Below the pieces are notes generated by a model. It made no database searches and was not told the origin of the DNA. It saw only the letters and a program-made list of their open reading frames with translations. Position numbers and translations under genes: made by a program. Below, piece by piece: positions 31,668 to 37,251 of a DNA stretch of 37,251 nucleotides (its first letter is position 1; each line of letters opens with the position of its first letter). This DNA comes from Holophagaceae bacterium (GTDB lineage: Bacteria; Acidobacteriota; Holophagae; Holophagales; Holophagaceae): the NCBI GenBank assembly GCA_017859955.1, contig JAFNAB010000012.1:1-37251 (forward strand), written 5' to 3'.

Positions 31668-32471
31668 CTATGACGATGGCAAGGCGTGAGTCCGGAAGAT
31701 CCGGTAGCCCCAGGCCATGGCACTGCGATGGGCTTCGTCGGTGAGGCCATCGCGTTGGTCCGGAGGGAGCTGGGGTACTCCAGCCATCCTGGACAGAAAG
31801 CGCTTCCTGGAAACGGCGATGCAGAATCTTCCAGCCGGCCATGCCAGACGCTCAGGAAGGGTCGGCAGGCACTCCCAGAGTGCCAGGTCTTCCAGGTAGG
31901 TGGTGCCGAAACCAAAACCCGGATCCAGCAGGATCCGATCCCTGGAAAATCCGGCTTGCAGCAGGCGGTCCCGGACCTGGGCCAACTCCTCAATGGCTTT
32001 GTCGGCCGTGCGGGGGCTCGGATCATCGTAGGGGGGCATCAGGAAGGTTTCGCCTTCCATGCGGCTGCGCATGGCGATGACATCGCAGCCCTTCTCGGCG
32101 GCCAAGGCGAGCATGGCAGGGTCCCGGAGGCCTGCCACGTCGTTCAGGATGGATACGCCGTGATCCAGGGCCAGCCGGGCCGTGGATGCGTGACGGGTGT
32201 CCAGGCTCAAGGGGATGCCCGGGAGTTCTGCCCTTAGGCGGGCCAGGACCGGTGCGATGCGCCGCCACTCCTCCTCAGGGGAGACGTAAGCGGATCCGGG
32301 TCGGGTGCTCTCGGCTCCCAGGTCCAGGATGCCTGCCCCTGCATTCACGAGGTGGGTGGCCTGGGCCAGGGCGTTTTCCAAGGAAAAGAACCGCCCCCCG
32401 TCACTGAAGGAATCCGGTGTGAGGTTCAGGATTCCCAAGTAAAGGGGGGCGGGACCGGCATTCCAGGCCAT
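31668..32471 (-). CDS. folP: Dihydropteroate synthase FolP
   Basis: A 267-residue FolP that joins p-aminobenzoate to the pterin diphosphate in folate synthesis. Conserved segments: LGILNLTPDSFSDGG, DLGAESTRPG, SLDTRHASTA, ILNDVAGL and LDPGFGFGTT, then AVSRKRF near the C-terminus. ATG 32471 lies 1 nt after the ftsH stop codon, so translation is very probably coupled. The common short-loop architecture of sulfonamide-sensitive enzymes appears intact, though this cannot be judged precisely by eye. Confidence 0.95.
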   Translation of the reverse strand: MAWNAGPAPLYLGILNLTPDSFSDGGRFFSLENALAQATHLVNAGAGILDLGAESTRPGSAYVSPEEEWRRIAPVLARLRAELPGIPLSLDTRHASTARLALDHGVSILNDVAGLRDPAMLALAAEKGCDVIAMRSRMEGETFLMPPYDDPSPRTADKAIEELAQVRDRLLQAGFSRDRILLDPGFGFGTTYLEDLALWECLPTLPERLAWPAGRFCIAVSRKRFLSRMAGVPQLPPDQRDGLTDEAHRSAMAWGYRIFRTHALPSS

Positions 32472-32472
32472 G

Positions 32473-34344
<1,872 letters not shown>

Positions 34345-34387
34345 GGAATTCAAAAGGACCTCCAGCGCAATAGGCCGAATGGACAGT

Positions 34388-35374
34388 CTAACCCAGGCCT
34401 GTGTTCCTGGGATGCAGGATCCACCCACTTGTTTCAGGGTTTAGGCTCCAGGAGCCCCAGGTCTTGGGCTTACCAGGCCGACGGTTGAGATTTGGTAGTA
34501 GCCAGGCGGCCAGATCCCGCAGATGTTGGGCTTCCCGAGCCCAGCCCAGCTGGCGGAAGGCAGCTTCCAGGACCCAGTGGAGCTCGGGAAGGGACCAGGG
34601 TCCCTGCCAGCGGATGGCTGGGGAGGGGGCCTTTACCAGGGACCAGCGGGAGCCATGCCAGGAGGCCACCTGGGTATCCCTGTAGGCCAGGAGTTCGCGG
34701 ACCTGGGTGTGGGTTTCCAAGAGGTGCTGGTCCAGGGCCGGGGCTTCCTTCCTGATTTCAGGCAGCAGAGCCCGCCATCGGTTTCGGGGTGTGAAGGGGT
34801 CTTGGTTGCTGGCATCCTCACGCCAGGGCAGGCCTTTGTTCCTCAGGTAGGCCCGCAGATCCTCCCGACGCGCCTCGATGAGGGGCGACCAGCGCATGGC
34901 CTGGCGGGGGGGCAGGGGCGTCAGGGAGCCAAGGCCGCCACCCCGGGCCAAGCGGATGAGGACGGTCTCGGTATGGTCGTCCAGGGTGTGTCCCGTGGCG
35001 ATGAGGGTGGCCCCACAAGAGCGCGCCTCGGACTTCAGCCAATCCCATCGCAAGTCCCGGGCGGCCATTTCGAGTCCCAGTCCTTCCCGGTCGGCATGTT
35101 CTTTCACGTTCAGTTGGGCCTCCGCGAGGTCCAGGTTCAGATCCCGACATAATCCGCGGACCAGGACTGCGTCGCCTTCCGCCTCCTCCCGCAGGCCATG
35201 ATGGGCGTGGGCCACGCACAGATCGAGTTGAAGACTTCGCCTGATGCTCCACAGGAAGACCAGCAGGGCCACGGAGTCTCCACCGCCGGAGCAGGCCACT
35301 AGCACGCGGCCCGGTGGGATTTCGTCGCGACGGGATTGAATCTGTCGGAGCCAGGTGGCCTCTTGGCGGTTCAA
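34388..35374 (-). CDS. tilS: tRNA(Ile)-lysidine synthase TilS
   Basis: A PP-loop ATPase that converts C34 of tRNA-Ile(CAU) to lysidine so it reads AUA. The ATP loop SGGGDS is at residues 29-34 of the version given here, followed by [38 protein letters not shown], and the typical [17 protein letters not shown] block. The start is uncertain: the only upstream ATG (35509) lies inside the opposite-strand tRNA gene, so it is rejected. TTG 35374 gives a normal N-terminus; TTG 35398 and GTG 35455 are alternatives, none with a strong Shine-Dalgarno. It leads the tilS-ftsH-folP-glmM order. Confidence 0.88.
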   Translation of the reverse strand: MNRQEATWLRQIQSRRDEIPPGRVLVACSGGGDSVALLVFLWSIRRSLQLDLCVAHAHHGLREEAEGDAVLVRGLCRDLNLDLAEAQLNVKEHADREGLGLEMAARDLRWDWLKSEARSCGATLIATGHTLDDHTETVLIRLARGGGLGSLTPLPPRQAMRWSPLIEARREDLRAYLRNKGLPWREDASNQDPFTPRNRWRALLPEIRKEAPALDQHLLETHTQVRELLAYRDTQVASWHGSRWSLVKAPSPAIRWQGPWSLPELHWVLEAAFRQLGWAREAQHLRDLAAWLLPNLNRRPGKPKTWGSWSLNPETSGWILHPRNTGLG

Positions 35375-35472
35375 GGGAATTCCGGGGTCAAAGGGCAAGT
35401 GTGAACGCGGGCAGGTTCCGGATGCAAGCGAGGCTTGGAGAATGCCAGCGCTCACGCTATGCTGACTGCAAT

Positions 35473-35560
35473 GCCGGCGTGGCGAAATTGGTAGACGCGC
35501 TAGACTCAAAATCTTGTTAGGCGACCCCTAGTGCCGGTTCGAGTCCGGCCGCCGGCACCA
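35473..35560 (+). tRNA. tRNA-Leu, anticodon CAA
   Basis: The acceptor arm GCCGGCG (35473-35479) pairs with CGCCGGC (35550-35556); discriminator A35557 and an encoded CCA follow. The anticodon loop is CTCAAAA, giving CAA (reads UUG), with one T-T mismatch in its stem. The long variable arm (TAGG...CCCTA) marks a class II leucine tRNA. The T arm GCCGG-TTCGAGT-CCGGC is perfect. The gene is divergent from tilS. Confidence 0.95.
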
Positions 35561-35740
35561 GATACTGTCCGGGGGGGCTGGGGGCGCGAGTCCGAAATGG
35601 AACCTTTTTCCCGGGGACTCCTCGGCCCTCACCGTTATGATGGATGGCATACCTCATGTCATGAGTCCCGTCTGCTTCCCTGGATCGCACAGGGGCAGGG
35701 ATGGGTGAACGTCCACCAACCTCCTTCTTGAAAGGCACTT

Positions 35741-37033
35741 ATGCTGCGCCGAACCATCCAGGTCGACGAACGACTTCCCCTGGCCCAGACCCTGCCCCTG
35801 AGTCTCCAGCACCTCTTCGCCATGTTCGGCGCAACGGTGCTGGTGCCCTTCCTCTTCAAGGTCAATCCCGCCACCTGCCTCCTTATGAACGGCGTGGGCA
35901 CCCTGATCTACCTCTTTGTCGCCAAGGGGCGTATCCCCGCATACCTGGGCTCGAGCTTCGCTTTCATCGCACCGGTTTTTGCGGTCATGGCCAAGCCGGA
36001 ATTCGGTGGCTATGCAGCCGCCCAGGGCGGATTCATCGCATTCGGTCTTTTCTTCGTGGTGGTGAGCCAGATTGTCCGGGTGGCAGGCACGAAGTGGATC
36101 GACGTCATCTTCCCTGCGGCCGCCATGGGCGCCATCGTGGCCATTATCGGGTTGGAACTGGCCCCGGTGGCCGCCGATATGGCGGGCCTCACCGGCAAGG
36201 TCAGCGGAAGCTTCACGGTGGGTTCCGCCATCACCATTTCCATCTTCACCCTCCTGTTGACCATCCTTTGCTCCGTACTGCTGCGGGGTTTCATGGCGGT
36301 GATTCCTGTGCTGCTGGGTGTGGTGGGCGGGACTGTGCTGGCCTTGATCATGGGCAAGGTGGATCTGGCGTCCATCGCCGCCGCTCCCTGGTTCCAGGTG
36401 CCGACCCTCTACAAGCCCACCTTCCACCCCCAGGCCATCATGATGATCATGCCCGCCGCGCTCGTGGTTCTGGCGGAGCACATCGGGCACCTGATGGTGA
36501 CCGGCAATATCGTAGACCGGGACCTCATGAAGGATCCTGGGCTGCACCGCTCCCTCCTGGGTGACGGCATCTCCAACATCATTTCCGGCTTCACCGGCGC
36601 CACCCCCAACACGACCTACGGCGAGAACATCGGCGTCATGGCCATCACGAAGGTCTACAGTGTCTGGGTCATCCGGGGTGCGGCCATCATCGCCATCGTG
36701 GTGAGCTTCTCCGGCAAGATCGCCGCCACCATCCGCGCCATTCCTGTGCCCGTCATGGGTGGCGTCTGCCTGCTGCTCTTCGGGGTCATCGCCGTGGCCG
36801 GTATCCGCATGCTGGTGGAGAAGAGGGTGGACTACACCAGGCCCCGGAACATGGTGCTCACTAGCGTGGTTCTGGTCAGCGGCATCAGCGGCGCCGCCAT
36901 CAAGCTGGGCACCGTGGAGTTGAAGGGCATGGCCCTGGGGACCGTGGTCGCCATTGTCCTGAGCCTGGCCTTCTGGATCTTCGATCTCTGCGGGATCAGC
37001 AACGAGGGCCCCGAGATCGAGGCTGACATTTAG
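35741..37033 (+). CDS. uraA: Uracil permease, nucleobase:cation symporter-2 family
   Basis: A 430-residue inner-membrane transporter of the UraA/PyrP type with about 14 hydrophobic segments. The N-terminal signature LPLSLQHLFAMFGATVLVPF is followed by AYLGSSFAFIAPV. The two proton/uracil-binding glutamates are E246 (VVLAEHIGHL) and E295 (TYGENIGVMA), with the same 49-residue spacing as E241/E290 of E. coli UraA. The family imports uracil with a proton. GAAAGG precedes the ATG. It is the last gene in the window, and its 3' end is duplicated downstream at 37168-37251. No attenuator was recognised in the 180-nt leader. Confidence 0.92.
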   Translation: MLRRTIQVDERLPLAQTLPLSLQHLFAMFGATVLVPFLFKVNPATCLLMNGVGTLIYLFVAKGRIPAYLGSSFAFIAPVFAVMAKPEFGGYAAAQGGFIAFGLFFVVVSQIVRVAGTKWIDVIFPAAAMGAIVAIIGLELAPVAADMAGLTGKVSGSFTVGSAITISIFTLLLTILCSVLLRGFMAVIPVLLGVVGGTVLALIMGKVDLASIAAAPWFQVPTLYKPTFHPQAIMMIMPAALVVLAEHIGHLMVTGNIVDRDLMKDPGLHRSLLGDGISNIISGFTGATPNTTYGENIGVMAITKVYSVWVIRGAAIIAIVVSFSGKIAATIRAIPVPVMGGVCLLLFGVIAVAGIRMLVEKRVDYTRPRNMVLTSVVLVSGISGAAIKLGTVELKGMALGTVVAIVLSLAFWIFDLCGISNEGPEIEADI

Positions 37034-37251
37034 GAAAAGAGAAGACTCACGCGGAGGCGCGGAGAGCGCGGAGAAAGAAAAGTGGACCTGCTTTTCCTCC
37101 GCGATCTCCGCGCCTCCGCGTGAGAACGTTTTTCAGCCCCCGCAGCCCTCGATGAATCCCTTCGACTTGGATCTTCGACCTCTGCGGGATCAGCAACGGG
37201 GGTCCCGAGACCGAGGCTGACATTTAGGAAAAGAGGAGACTCACGCGGAGG
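36974..37251 (+). repeat. 84-bp direct repeat: uraA 3' end and its copy, offset 194 bp
   Basis: Positions 36974-37057 (last codons of uraA, stop, and the first part of the inverted-repeat arm) recur at 37168-37251 with a constant 194-bp offset. There are five differences, all transitions. The copy keeps the reading frame and stop, so it is a gene-end remnant, not a functional gene. The copy runs to the window edge and may continue. Confidence 0.85.
37046..37133 (+). terminator. CTCCGCG-family inverted repeat acting as probable terminator of uraA
   Basis: The arms 37046-37073 and 37097-37124 match as reverse complements at 27 of 28 positions. The stem extends inward through GAAAAG (37077-37082) and CTTTTC (37091-37096). 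CGTTTTT (37127-37133) follows. The hairpin begins 13 nt after the uraA stop. It is the paired form of the single arm at 27650-27682. Confidence 0.65.

Noticed and set aside
35653-35665. Palindrome CTCATG-T-CATGAG upstream of uraA
   Set aside because: The half-sites resemble the methyltransferase operator, but the spacing is far shorter and the downstream boxes are missing.

Overview
This GC-rich window of about 37 kb reads as a bacterial chromosome with an anaerobic, one-carbon-oriented metabolism. The evidence is a B12 (corrinoid) protein, two uroporphyrinogen-decarboxylase-family methyltransferases, a zinc homocysteine methyltransferase next to a DUF1638 protein, a ferredoxin-dependent 2-oxoacid oxidoreductase and an iron-sulfur flavoprotein. 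This mix suits Acidobacteriota of the Holophaga/Geothrix type, some of which O-demethylate methoxylated aromatics. That placement is an inference from gene content, not from a marker gene search.

Layout. Positions 1-5249 (minus): a giant GH13-plus-debranching-domain enzyme, cut by the window edge, behind a PhoR-like sensor kinase. 5388-7302 (plus): a short division/cell-wall operon, mraZ-rsmH-ftsL, with a clear array of MraZ-type sites; ftsI and the mur genes do not follow. 7303-11116: two non-coding spacers holding inverted-repeat elements on either side of a homocysteine methyltransferase/DUF1638 pair and an NTF2-PAS-histidine kinase. 11117-14579: dusB, an FHA protein, moaE and lysine 6-aminotransferase. 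14580-18175: a three-gene corrinoid methyltransfer cluster in which every gene has its own copy of the same operator-promoter module. 18249-25002 (plus): a secreted beta-sandwich protein behind an SD-masking hairpin, a 2-hydroxyacid dehydrogenase, gamma-glutamyltransferase, korA-korB and an iron-sulfur flavoprotein. 25006-26322 (minus): NlpC/P60 and purE. 26400-27641: an HI0933-like flavoprotein. 27688-35374 (minus): a long same-strand run tilS-ftsH-folP-glmM-pdxJ-PATAN/DUF4388-cheZ-like. 35473-37251 (plus): tRNA-Leu(CAA), a uracil permease, and a duplicated copy of the permease 3' end.

The most interesting signals are: (1) a palindrome ACTSAT-N6-ATGAGT placed exactly 7 nt upstream of a TTGATA-like box, itself exactly 18 nt from a GATAGS box, three times in front of the three methyltransfer genes; (2) a non-coding element at 10757-11081 whose core folds on paper into a four-way junction; (3) a 15-bp hairpin that buries the Shine-Dalgarno of the secreted protein gene; (4) a 194-bp-offset duplication of the end of the permease gene; (5) five 10-bp-phased MraZ half-sites.

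Most lettered gene names rest on motif and domain recognition by eye; no database search was run.
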